In this document: positions 10,422-21,475 of the stretch, in pieces
How the letters are laid out: every line of letters starts with the position of its first letter
How positions within the stretch are numbered: the stretch's first letter is position 1
DNA from: Staphylotrichum longicolle
Taxonomy: Eukaryota; Ascomycota; Sordariomycetes; Sordariales; Chaetomiaceae
DNA length: 64,000 bases
Direction: 5' to 3'
Assembly: GCA_019096155.1 (NCBI GenBank)
Contig: JAHCVI010000001.1
Coordinates: 14,657,243-14,721,242 of the forward strand
Notes under the pieces: generated by a model
Database searches by the model: none
Told to the model about the DNA's origin: nothing
Seen by the model: the letters and a program-made list of their open reading frames with translations, nothing else
Position numbers and translations under genes: made by a program

Positions 10422-13368
10422 CTAGTTTTCGTCCCTTAAACTGCGCTTCCACTTCTTCAGAGCCCCTATCAAGTCTCCTTCCCCAGCACCCGTTTCCGAA
10501 TCCGCCAAACCGAGGGCGCTATTCTGACCCAGGTGCACCAGCGGAACCATCGAAGGCCGGCCATGAGCACACTGGAATGGGAACGCACATGTCGCCAGCC
10601 TCTGAACCAGGTCCGAACACTGGTAAAGAGTCAACGGGTCATTGAACATGATCGAGCCTGAACACAGTTAGTTAAGTCTCAGCGACTTTTTAGAGGCGGG
10701 CAACCTACTTCTGCAAGCCCTGGAGTGGATCAGGTCCAGGATGCCTTCAGGACAGTCGTGAAACCTCGAAACCCAATCCTCGGGTGCACTTACGCCCTGT
10801 AAACCCAGCACTCCGACACTTCCTTTGGCGTGAAGCTTCCAAATCTCTTTCCGGAGCAGGTCCACGAGAAGCCGCGGTTCGAGGCGGCACCGTTCCAGTA
10901 TGCTGGGCGGCAGACTGTGCACGTCCACTGTCACGCCCTTCCGGAGCTTGTCCTTCTCTTGCTGGATGCCGTAAAGAATACCCCAATGTGCAAAGTGCGA
11001 CTTGAACCGGACCAGAAGCTCTCCGTCCTGGCTGGCGAGGTCAAAGTGGAGGGGTTTGTCCAGCGTCTGCGTATGGGCCAGAAGCTGACCGGTACCAGTC
11101 GGATCTGCCGTAAAGTAGGACTTGAACAGGTCTTCAACCTTGCACCTCTCGTCGGCAGCGTGCTGATCAATGAGGACCAGCAGATCATCAGACTCGAAGC
11201 CTCGACTTGAGCTTGCAGGTGGTTCTGTGACCAATTGCACCAGGATAAATTTCCGGTCGACTTGCGCCAGAACATGTGCCTTTTGGAGAGCCGTCTTGGG
11301 AATCCGGCCCTCTAGCGTCGACAGCATGATCCCGTCCGATCTTTCTGCGCCAGGGTCGTACCTGTGGCCACCGTGTTTGCAACCGACGGTCCCAGAAGGT
11401 TGAAGGAGCTGTGGGATCCGTGATTCTGTTGCTTGGAATAAGGTGTTCTCCTCACGAACGGTGCTAGGTTTCCAGTGAAGTGGAAGCGGGACAGCCTCTG
11501 GCCCCTTTCTGACCGCTAAACTGGGAGGTGCGACTATCTCAGCGCTCCGAGCCTTGACGGCAAAGCCAGTGCGGGGGTCGATGATCGATTTGATCTTGGT
11601 GATGGGATCGATCCAGACGACTGTTTCCTTCTCGTCTCCTGTTTCAGTGGCCGTCCGCACATCGAGCAGTGATCGTCCGGGAAGATCGTTTCTCGGGGTT
11701 GTCGAGGCCTCCTCTACATCGTCAAAAGGTTTCCTCAAGAGCGCACCGGATTTGTGAAAGAGAGGAGCCTTCAACCCCGACGCCGTCTGTGGCACGATTG
11801 AGGCTGGATCGCACTTCATCTCTGATCCATCTGATGCCTGCGGCACAGGTTGGAGAGACACGACGCTGCGTTTAGCCCCTGGGCTCAACTCTACGCCAGA
11901 CTTTGTCCTCGACCAAGATGTGAATGGCGATGCCGAGCGTTTGTTGTCAGTACCCTCAATCCTAGATCGCGATGATGCAATCTGCATGTGGGATCCATGT
12001 TTAAGACGGGAATGGCCGCCGGCCGAGGTCATTTGCCTGTCTCCGAAAGATGAGGCCCGAGGTAGTTGAGGAGATGGAGCCGGGGAATTGCTCTTGGGCC
12101 GTCTCAACCTCTCTATTGCGCTGATAGATCTCGGCCGAAAATGATGCTTCTTGAGAAACTCGTAGGCCATCACCTGCAGCAGGTCCGTGACAGCCGCGAT
12201 TGTGCGATGCCCTTGATCAAGATACTCGTCATTGTCAACCAAATCCATCCCCGTATCCAGCTTGATCTGAAGGAAAAACATCGGCCATCGGTCGATACCC
12301 CGCTTGGGCTTCAGCTCTTTTCCCGTGAACCCTTGTGTTTTGGTTGGAAGCCCATCCTCGTCGAATCTGGCCTCTTCAAGCACGCCAAAGTTGGAGTCTT
12401 CGAAGACACGGTTGAAGTCCTCGTAGAAGAGGTTGACGTGATGCTCGTTTAGCAACGGCCGAATGCCGAGAGCAATAAACTGCACCCTTCTCGTAGCGAC
12501 CGGCTGCAGGGATACACAACCTCGTACGGAAACGCCGGACGTGGTGGCTCCAATCGGCACCCAGGATTTCAGATCGTCACTGTCTACCATCGAAGCCTGT
12601 GCGAGGAGCGCTGTTGTTCTTGAAAGCATCTCGGGCGCTGTGCTTTGATAGCTTAGGCTCCAGTCCACCACACCCGATGCCCGGAGGGACACTGTTCGAT
12701 GTGCGTACGAGTCCTGGACCAAGACCGTCACTTCCCCTGGCCAGGGAAGGAGGAGAGCGATAATGCTGAAGATCAGCTGGTCAAAATCTTTGGATGTACC
12801 CGCACGTTCCACTTCAATTGCTCTCTGTTTGACGCGAACGGGCATGGAGCCAAACAGATCCCGAACAACCACACGGGTCCCGCTGGCAGAGGCTAGCAAT
12901 CGTTGCTCTGGCGGGGCGGGGAGATGTCGGGCGACGACCCTGCAGTTATGGATGGTCAAGGAGTTATGTGTCCGGTAGTCACGGTGGTGCGATGCAATGG
13001 ACAGCAAAGATAGGGCTCCCAAACATGCGAGGAACTCGCCTCGTCTTCCGTGACAATCAGGCTGGGGCGGGTACTTCGAGGTGTCTACGCCATGTCAACC
13101 CGATGCCCCGGGCACGCTTCGCATGAGGGGACATACAGTGAAGTCTTCCGAGCCCTCCGTCCTCCTGAAAGCTGACCGGGATGATTCCATGGCCGTCATC
13201 TTCGACGGAGCAGTTGCCCCGGCTGTAGTCGATGGAAATGTTGATCTTGGATGCGGCTGCATCCAGCGAGTTCTCCAGCAGGCCGCAGACTGCGCCATTC
13301 AGCGAGGTGATGGCGGTCGAGGATTTGATTTGGGCAACGACATCCCCAGGAAGCGGCTGTATCGACAT
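10422..13368 (-). CDS. mlh3: MLH3, MutL-gamma mismatch-repair / crossover endonuclease subunit
   Basis: Partner of MLH1 in the MutL-gamma endonuclease that resolves meiotic crossovers and supports mismatch repair. Three exons (13137-13368, 10709-13084, 10422-10657) give 947 aa. The N-terminal GHKL ATPase has ENSLDAAASKINI (motif I), VEDDGHGI (motif II) and, across intron 1, HYTSKYPPQP. The middle is a disordered linker. The C-terminus carries the metal-binding endonuclease motif DQHAADERCKVE (DQHAxxExxxxE). The other conserved blocks are SRACRS with SIMFND, joined over intron 2, and CAFPFQCAHGRPSM. All catalytic motifs are intact, so it should be an active nuclease. The start follows the first ATG before the conserved IKSSTAITSL helix. 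Confidence 0.96.
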
Positions 13369-14330
13369 GGCGCCCGCGAGTCCAACATCTCGTTGTGTCG
13401 GCCAGTTGCAGTTGGGGTTGTGAGCAAGTCGTTAGTGTGTCGCCAAGAAGCTGCTTGGGGTGTGTTTCGCAAGACCTGGACCAACGAAGCCCAGTTCCAG
13501 CAAAGACACAAACAAAAAGGGAAAAGCTTAGAGGAGCAAAGGCAAAGGCTCTTTTCTGAGAAAGGGATAGGCTGAAGCAATTATCACCAATGGCAACAGG
13601 GCTGGGATCTGCGCTGCCAGGTCGCCGAGCGCATCTCGAGCTTACCAAGGTTCCAGGCTCGTCGAGTCGTCGGGCAGCTGAGCTGAGGTTGGCGTGGGCT
13701 GGAGTGGGCTGGAGTGGGGCATTGCATCGAGAGAAGCCGGGCGATCAGGGATCTGGAACTGAGGCAGCAGCTGCGAGAGGCCTAGATGCCCCACATGCCT
13801 TGGCACGTGCAGGCTGCCAAGAATGCGGGTCTGAGCACACACCCTGTTACCCCGGCTCTCGCCTCACGGACCCTGAGCGGTACCCAAAGCTCGGGACCAC
13901 TGGACCCAGTCGAGCGAGTGCCACTGTTGACGACAAGAGGTCGCATCCTGAGACGTTCAATCACCTGCATTCCAGCGCCCACTTGTCACTTGTTTCTCTG
14001 TCGCGTCGAAGACAGCCGATTGCCGTTGGTGCCAGCAAAAACGAACTCGACTGTCCCCTGTCTCGGACCAATTGCAGCAAAGCTCGTTTGCACACGAGCC
14101 TGAGGTGACGACAGGCAGCATTGCCCATTGCCCATTGCGGCAGAGGCAGCGATCCCACGCATACATATCCTCTCCCCGCCGCCGTCAACTGCTGCCCACC
14201 GGGATTCAACTGCAACCCGCCCCCGAGATCCCCAACAGCACCAGCGCGACACAAAACTCCTGCCCTTCTGCACCTCTCGCAGCTCGATAGTCTCTCGTCA
14301 AGCGTCTGCTCGTGATCAGTTTACGCAGCA
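13369..14330. other. divergent promoter region, MLH3 / 14.3 kb gene
   Basis: A 962 bp upstream region shared by two divergent genes. It contains a short direct repeat of GGGCTGGAGT near 13697-13717 and pyrimidine-rich sequence just before the plus-strand start. No RNA gene or coding exon was recognised. Confidence 0.45.
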
Positions 14331-15772
14331 ATGGCAATGACCGAAGCTGCAGCCCAACCGCACAGTATGTCCCCCTCCTTTGCCAGTGTCTCTCGCGCAT
14401 CTTTACCTCGGCTCCCTCCCACCATTCCTTCATTCTGTCGATTGTCTTGCGCTGTCTTGTCCAAACCCTACGAGGATCTTGTGTCACAATGCCTCCCTTC
14501 TATACCTTACTGAAATCCGGTCGAGCCAATTGTCCCGATGCCCAGTCCAGGGAAGCTGACAACATGCCCTCTCCAGCAGCGCGGCAGGGCCGTCGGCGGC
14601 CGTTCTCGGCGCTGATGAAGAAGCTGGCGAACTTGAAAGCGACTACGTCGTCAGGGGATAGCGGCCGCTCTCCGAGCTCGAAGCGGAATGGCGCGAAGAA
14701 ACATCAACACAACCCGTATCCCCAGTCCGGCGGCCGCGTCGTCATCGACGCCGCCTCGCCCCGCCACAGCCACTACTCAATGTCTTCCGGGCCGAGTCGG
14801 CGGTTGACAAGCACGACATCCCTGGACCGGGAAGGCTCTACCCGGCGATCCAGCGACGAACAGCAACCCCCGACCACCGCCGGACACTCAATATCAACCG
14901 AACATGAGCCATGCCGCTCCATAATGGGCGAGTCCTCCCTCGCCGGTACCAGCCGCACCGCCAACGGCCGCAGAGGTGGCGACAGCACCTTCTCCTCTCC
15001 GGCACCCTCCGTGCGGTCTCTCACAACCACCCTCACCACGATCCAAACCGTTGCGCCCAACCCGCCCGGCAGCCACAGCCACCCCACAAACTCCCACTCG
15101 CACTCCCACCACTCCAACTCGCAGTCAATACACTTCCACCAGCCGTTCCCCACCTCCTCCCCGGCCTCCGCCATCCCCGCCCACGTCTCCGGCGGCGGCG
15201 GCGGCAGCAGCACCAACCCCTCCCCCTTCCACCCGACCACCTACCACACCGCGACCGCCAACAACCTCCTCACCGACAACGCCTCCATCCTCACGCTCGC
15301 GTCCTCCTCCAAGCGCCGCCGCCGCCGCTCCTTCGACACGGACGCCTCGGTCCGCGCCCTGGCCCCGTCCTCCCTCTGGGGCGGCAGCCGCGAGTCGCTC
15401 CCGCTCAGCGTCCTGTCCGCGACCATGGACGGCGGCACCCCGACCACGCCCGCCGGCATGCACCGCGCCGCCGTGGCGGGTGCGGCGAGCGCGGGCGCCG
15501 GCGCGGGGATCGGAGGGGAGAGGACGAGCATCTACTCGGCCAATGGCATCCTGGCGAGCGAGAGGAATAGTTTCTACGCGAAGCAGGGGCCGTTTGGAGA
15601 CGGGGCGAGCGTCAGGAGCGGGCTACTGGGCCATGGGCGGGCGGATAGCGTCAGCGGGAGTATCGGGGGGTTGGGCGTGCCTGCGGGGACGAGTCCGCTC
15701 GCGAGTCCGAGGGAAGGGGAGGAAGAGGAGAAGGAGGGGACAGAAAAGGAAGATGAGAAGGAGAAAGCCTGA
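14331..15772 (+). CDS. conserved Ser/His/Gly-rich fungal protein of unknown function
   Basis: Exons 14331-14364 and 14556-15772 give 416 aa. The intron donor is GTATGT and the acceptor is GGGAAG, joining MAMTEAAAQPHTDN to MPSPAARQGRRRP. The most conserved-looking block is DNASILTLASSSKRRRRRSF, followed by DTDASVRALAPSSLWGGSRE and SVRSGLLGHGRADSVSGSIG. The rest is low-complexity (His/Ser-rich, poly-Gly) with an acidic EK-rich tail. From memory, orthologues in Sordariomycetes are labelled 'Ca2+-modulated nonselective cation channel polycystin', but no membrane segment is visible here, so that name should not be trusted. The RRRRR cluster could be a nuclear signal or phosphorylation site. The internal ATG at 14478 in a different reading of the 5' end was rejected because it reads through the intron. 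Confidence 0.8.
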
Positions 15773-16331
15773 GGAAAGAGGAGACGCGATGGGGTTATGT
15801 GTGGCTGGGTTGCATCAGTGGGGTGTAGGGTATTATCAGATACCACCCTGGTTTTAGGATGGTGTGGCATTCTCCTTTTTCCTGTTCTCCTCTGGCGTTC
15901 TCCGGCAGTTTCGGTGTTCAGCGATTTTGTTTTTTCACAGTCCTTCTGGACGGGTAGCGTCTAATGGTGGAGAGGAGAGGACGCGAAGGTGTTGACAAAA
16001 CAAGACAAACAACCGTTCCGGGACGCGCAAGCACATTTCATCAGTTTTATACCTCAGCATACCCAACTTGCTTCAGTCACTACCTCTAACCACCACAACA
16101 AGCCCTGCAGAGGTGCAAGTTGGTCACAAATACAATACAACAACCTATGATACCCAACTCTGCCGTCCGCGCCTTGCTGTCTGCCGATTCAATCTTGGTA
16201 TGCACTATACACCAAACTCCAAAAGCGCGTGAAACACACGCACATCCTTGAGTCGCACCACGCGCGACTCCATGTTTACCGAATACAATGCCCACCACCT
16301 GTGACGACTTCCAGTACAATGGACGGGAAAA
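15773..16331. other. convergent 3' intergenic region
   Basis: Lies between the 14.3 kb gene and the nitrilase gene, tail to tail. T-rich UTR-like sequence; nothing else was seen. Confidence 0.4.
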
Positions 16332-17852
16332 TCAGTAGGGAAGCGGTGTCAGATCCAGCCCCCGCACCTCAAACCGAAACGAGTCGTTCCGCGAATAACT
16401 GCCCGCCGTGTCCAGGTCCAGCCGGCCGCGGATGCAATCCTCAAAGTCGACGTCCGCGTAGATGATCCCCTCTTCGTCCTCCCACTGCGGGCCGGCGAGG
16501 ACGTCCCCGAATGGGGAGACGATGGCTGATCCGCCGCGGGAGATGCACGACCCCTTTTTGGTTCCGGCGGCTGTTGTGGCTGTCTTCGCGGCTGTGGTGG
16601 TGGTGGTGGTGGCTACCTTGGGGACCGGCCTCTTCCGCCCCTCCCCGTCGCGGCAGCAGAGGACGATCTCGTTGCCGTCCTCGTCAAAGACGGATTGGCG
16701 GCGTGCTCTTCTGCCCCGCGAGGCGGGAGGGGGCGGGGAGCAGGGGAGGGCGATTTCGTTGCCGTCCTCGTCGAGAACGGATTGGCGGCGGGTTCGGGCG
16801 GGCGAGGATGAGGGCGGTGCTGTGTGTGAGGGAGGTGTGGAGCAGGGCAGGGCGATCTCGTTGCCGTCCTCGACCACGACGGATTGGCGGCGGCCGGTGG
16901 GCCGGGAGGAAGTGCGAGGTGGGGTGGGTGGTAGTGGGGAGAGTTGAGAGCCGTCCGTCTCGGGCTCGTGATGCGAGGTGTGGCCGTTTGTGAGTGAGAC
17001 TGGGGCTGGGGCGGTAGTGTCACGCACGTACATGTTGGAGCTGACCACAAAACAGCGGCCTTCGATGGCGGTGGTGCGTAGGAGAGAGAGCCAGGTGTCC
17101 CGGCCATCGGCGGTTGGTGCGAGGAAGAGGTTGATGTTTTGCGCATAGAGAGATTGCCGCACCAGGGGCATGTAGTTCTCCCAGCAAATGGCGGCGGCGA
17201 GGTTCACCCGGACACCGCGGATGGTGGTGCTGACCGCGCGGAGTGTGGCAGGCGAGCCTTGAGCCCAGACAAGCCTCTCTGTTCCAGTCTAAACAAGAAC
17301 GTTAGTTATGGGTGGTAGCAAGGGGGCGGGGGCCTTACAGGCATAACCTTCCTCCTCTTCCCAATAATACCGATTTTGGGACACACGTAGACTGCGGAGC
17401 AGTACATGCTGCCACCAGCTTTCTCGATCAAGCCGGTGACGATGAACACCCCTGTCTCACGGGCAATCCGCTCCAACTCTTCCCGTGTGCCATCACCCCG
17501 TCGGTTGGAGATATCCTTCCCATCACTGGATCCAGAGACTGCGTCCCTTGGTAATTCCCTGTTCACCCACGCCTCCCCAGCCCCTGCTCCATCGCCGACT
17601 GTGTCTCCGAGGGTCGACGGCACTTTGGAAGTAACGCAGGTATTCCTCGCGGCCCTCTTGTGAGCGGAACCGATCAGGCAGCCAAAAGTTCGTGGCGGGG
17701 GTAGCCTCCAATATACGCCTCAGGTAGCAGCAGTATGTCAATGTTCTTGGATGCGGCCTGCTTGGCAAAATGCTCGAGCTGGGCGAGAGTCTCAGCTGTA
17801 GTCGCTTGTGTTCCGGGGAAGCCGTACCCAGGCGGATTCTGTTGGGTGCCAT
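16332..17852 (-). CDS. nitrilase (CN-hydrolase), with internal repeat insert and frame breaks
   Basis: Hydrolyses nitriles to carboxylic acids, releasing ammonia, or acts on related cyano compounds. The Glu-Lys-Cys triad is visible: LLLPEAYIGGYP (Glu), IGIIGKRRKVMP (Lys) and AAAICWENYMPL (Cys). An intron at 17289-17338 joins KVMP to TGTERLVWAQGSP. Downstream of the Cys, a roughly 115-residue insert holds three tandem RRQSVxxEDGNEI units before the family C-terminus resumes (GGSAIVSPFGDVLAGP, SYSRNDSFRFEVRGLDL). In the 5' third the similarity changes frame near 17815, 17699, about 17670 and 17612, each beside a C/G run. Either the assembly has indels there or the gene is a pseudogene; the 3' exon (16332-17288) is open throughout. 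Start MAPNRIRLGTASP is the first beta strand of the fold. Confidence 0.8.
16654..16892 (-). repeat. three tandem coding repeats inside the nitrilase
   Basis: Three copies of a roughly 48-51 nt unit at about 16842-16892, 16741-16791 and 16654-16701. They encode RRQSV-VVEDGNEIALPC, RRQSV-LDEDGNEIALPC and RRQSV-FDEDGNEIVLCC. Proline/serine-rich spacers of 12-17 residues separate them. The RRxS core matches a basophilic (PKA-type) kinase consensus. Confidence 0.85.
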
Positions 17853-19615
17853 TGTGGGCAATGAGCCGGCTTTGAACTTGACACGATGGGTTGAGTGCGT
17901 TGTGAACTGGAAGGTTCTCTGTCGTCAAATGAAGCTCAGGGCTGATCAGTCGAACCCCGCATCATGCAGTTGCATCTGGGGAAAGAGATGAACGGAAATG
18001 GTGAATAACACACATGATGTGACGTAATTTCCTGGATGGGCTCAGAGCCGAGACAACAAAGCTCCGTTGGCTGTGATCTCTTGGCATCAATTTCCACCGT
18101 GCACCAAACACATCTCAAACACATCTTCAACCACATTGTGCAAATAAAAGATATGAAGTATATGAAAATCTAGTGACTCGTTTTATCATGGTTCTATGCC
18201 ACCGGAGACGCAAACTCTTACTGCGGGATGTCGAGGTTGTGTGACAAACTTTCCGTTGCACCCTCAGCCCTGCGGCTTCCATCAAGCATACCAGGTATTT
18301 TGTATTCCGGGGCTGGCAAAGGTGAAGGTCATCCCAACATGAAGTTAACTCGGCTGGTTGGAATGAAAGTGAACAACCGAATTGAGGAAGCATCGTGTTG
18401 AGCCACGCAAACTGCTTCCATTCGGCTCCTTCCTCAAGCTGGCCATCAAGCAGCAGTACTTTCCAGGTCTGGGCACGCCGCCGCCTGAGCTCGGAACCCT
18501 GCCAGTGCTTAGTCATTCCAAAGTTGCAGCAACATCCCCCGAATTGGAATCAGCCTCCAATCACAATGCGCACCTTCCAGGGGCAGCACACGCGTCCCAC
18601 GTCGCTCCTGCCCTCTTCAGTCCACTCCATGGGTTGACGATGGCTCGACCAGCTCGCCTTCCGTGACTTGCAGCACTTGGAGCACGTGCACAGTCGCTTT
18701 GCCGCGTTGTGTGCCTCCGGCACCCGGGCACACTCCCCTCCATCCTTTGACCCGCAGAGCACAACGCGGCAAGACACAGAGAGCATGTCAAAATGCTTGG
18801 CCAAAAGAAAGCGCACTGCACCGACAACGACAACGAAAAGAACCCATCCCGTTCACACACAGGAAAGCCAAGCAGCAGCGGATAGCCCGCACTGACCAGT
18901 GTCCAGCGCAAAGTGTTACGGCTGTTTGACTGGAGCTTAGGCGTGAGCATCAAAAGGCATGGATTGTGGATTCCTACAACTCGGACGGCTGTCGGCGGTG
19001 GGTTCATGAGCCAAAATGACCAAAGAGACGTCCGACTGTTCGAGCATGCTGAGACAGCCATCACAGCGCTCAGCGAGAAGACCAACCGGTACTGTCCGGC
19101 ACCCAAGTGAGCCATCATTCTCGAGGAGATGCGCGATGAAGCCGCCTGGCAAGTTCCAAGAGACAAGACCTGGGTCCCGAGCAAGACGACGACCGACGTG
19201 AGGGAGCCAGAAGCACAGGGGGCAGCGAGAGCTAGGAGCAGGAGCTTGAATCGCCAGACCAACAGCTGGTCAAAGAGGGGCTTTGGGGTCACTCGGAGGC
19301 AGACATTGTTGGTGAAGCGCTGAAAGGCGCGAGAGTACCAGCGAGGCAGCTTTGGGGTGTGCAACCGCTGTTGTCCCACGGTTGTGGGACGCGTGGAAGA
19401 TCGCAGACTGGTTGAATCTTGACTCTGCGGTAAGTCTCAATGATAAATTATTTGCTCCTGTGCTAATGACCTGTCAGCAACGCCCAGGCCTTTAGCCCGA
19501 TCCTCTGCTTCAAGAGGGGCGAGCTGTCCATTGCTCCCGCTAAACCCTGGCCGGAACAACACACCCCTCGAAATAATGTACAATCCAACCCAGCACACCA
19601 CCTTCAACCCGACCG
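17853..19615. other. intergenic region, no convincing gene
   Basis: 1.76 kb upstream of the nitrilase. The largest open frame (272 codons, minus strand, 18561-19379) is Ser/Leu/Cys-rich with no family feature and no supporting splice signals, so it is not called. Nothing else was recognised. Confidence 0.35.
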
Positions 19616-19889
19616 TCAGCTCGCAATTCGGGTTGTCTGAGCAATCCGGTCCGCAAGCTCGTCCACCTGGCCCTTCGTGGCTTGAGCTCGGCTCACGATG
19701 TCACCGATGTTGAGGCCACCAAGCAGCCGCTCCGTCACAGCTCCCTGGCTGCCGAGATACTGCTCCAGCGAGTACGTTGTACTTCTCGTGGTGTGCCTGC
19801 TAGTTGTTAGTGTCCACTCATCTTCTTGAAGGCTTGCTCGCTCACTCTTCCCCAGAGAGTTGGAGGCCGGTGTTCATCCCCTGAGACAT
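19616..19889 (-). CDS. small spliced gene, unknown 74-residue protein
   Basis: Exon 1 19846-19889 and exon 2 19616-19796 give 74 aa after removal of a 49-nt intron with a GTGAGC donor, CTAAC branch and CAG acceptor (an acceptor 3 nt earlier, CTAG, also keeps the frame). Exon 2 is open for 60 codons. The protein starts MSQGMNTGLQLSGEE and continues with a predicted helical stretch containing LEQYLGSQGAVTERLL and VDELADRIAQTTRIAS. It has no signal peptide, membrane segment or cysteine. No family was recognised. Support rests on splice signals, frame continuity and natural-looking composition; it could also be the first part of a longer decayed gene. Confidence 0.45.
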
Positions 19890-21475
19890 TGTGTGGGCCT
19901 GTCTGGTACTTGGTGTGAGATGCTGCGGGGTTGAACCTCTTATTATGAGTTCTTTAAGACTCTGTTGCTCTGAAACTGCCGTGTTAACAATTATGTTGAT
20001 CCATCTTCGATCACAGGTGTTACGTGGGTCTTTTATCCTCGACCGACGCGAGAGGCAGACCGCGAGACGCATCCGCCCTGAAGCAGCGCATCATCAATCT
20101 TCGCCATTGAGCATTTCCGCGATACGGAGCCACCAGAAGCTGGCGCCATCGTTGGTCAATGGCCAGGTCATCACTCGCTAGGTCATCACTCGATTGGGAC
20201 GAGGCTATGGCTCCCGAGAGCCGGTCGGGAGTGACGGCCAGCTATCAGGCAGGGCCACGTCTTCGCGATTGAGCATTCCCGCAACCTGGATCAGCTGGAT
20301 GGTGGAACCGCTGTCGGTGTCTGACTGGGCATTTGTCTTTTTGGGCGAGGCTGTGGTTTCCGGGGGTCGGTTCAGGGGACGGACGGCCTTCACCCTTACA
20401 GCGGGTCCCAACATTCGCGCTTGGGCTTCTTCTCGAACATTTTCGGTCAAGGAAGGGGCATTGTCTGGATCCCTTGGTCCTGTGGCGTCACTTCTGCCAG
20501 AAATGGCAAATGCAAGCGCATCTCGTTGTGGGATGTCATTCCGTGGAAGTCCGGGCCTGCTGGTCTGGCCTCGAGTTCCCCGGTCTCCCTTGCGGAGCGA
20601 TATCGGGTCAAGCCTGGATCCCCGTCCCACCGTACCCATACGACGGAGTCATGAGCTCAACACGAAACAACGCTACTCCCGGGGTGTCGCCATCCTTGCC
20701 GCAATTGCCGAATGGAAATCGCATCGTCTCCTTTTCCCCGCTCAGCCTTATCTGCGGGTCGGAATGTACGCTACTGCGGGCGATGTTCCCGCAATTGAGC
20801 ACTTGCATCTCGCGCCAACATCTCGCGCAATGCCACCGTGACTGCAGATGGCCAAGGCAGTGACCCCCGTGCTTTACCCTCTTCGGCCCCGTACTGCGAG
20901 TCATCGGTGCAGCCGGCCAATGCCTGATAGGCCTGGTGTGCTCACCCGTGCCGACGGCATGCGGTCTCGGCGCGGGGAACAGCTCATTGGAGAATGGCTG
21001 TGGTCACTCGGGATATTGAGGGCGGGTGTGCCATGACGATCCCGAGCTGTCCGCTGAGCTGTGCTCTCCGCATTTGCGCAAACTGGGATGGTTATAAAGC
21101 ACCACACACGAGGCTCTGGATCTGGTCGCGGTTTGGCCTCTCTTCTCCCCAGGGCTCCCCGATCTCTTCTCCGTTCCTGGCGCCGCTGCTTATTACTCAA
21201 ATTCCACCACTCTCTCTCGTCTCTGGAAGCAAACATTTACGCCGTCTTCTGCTCCAGCCACCCGCTTCTCACCTCACACGTCAGCCAATCCTCAGCCAGT
21301 GTCTCGTGCTTCAGCACCGTCCAAACCAAGCAACACCCACCCATCCCTCACACACACAGCCGCAAACCGCACACCACACAACCTGAATCTCATGTCTCGA
21401 GATCCAGGCGCCCCCCTCTGACCAAACATCTCCGGATCTGAACATCCCTTCCCACGTTCCGGTCCAGGTTGGTCC
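19890..21475. other. intergenic region with overlapping non-conserved ORFs
   Basis: 1.59 kb. Between 20194 and 20904, three long plus-strand frames and two minus-strand frames overlap, none with recognisable features; this looks like chance openness in GC-rich DNA. The right end holds a TATAAA box and a long C/T-rich leader for the C2H2 gene. Confidence 0.4.
21094..21100 (+). promoter_or_regulatory. TATA-like box upstream of the C2H2 gene
   Basis: TATAAAG about 380 bp before the ATG at 21476, followed by a C/T-rich stretch typical of fungal 5' leaders. Positional inference only. Confidence 0.35.

Noticed and set aside
14976..15857. 293-codon alternative frame over the 14.3 kb gene
   Set aside because: Pro/Arg/Ala-rich shadow; the other frame has conserved blocks.
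18561..19379. 272-codon minus-strand open frame
   Set aside because: Composition is Ser/Leu/Cys-rich without domain, signal or splice support; several other frames are open in the same place.
20194..20904. Overlapping long ORFs on both strands (up to 215 codons)
   Set aside because: Openness in all frames of GC-rich DNA, no family feature, no periodic conservation visible.
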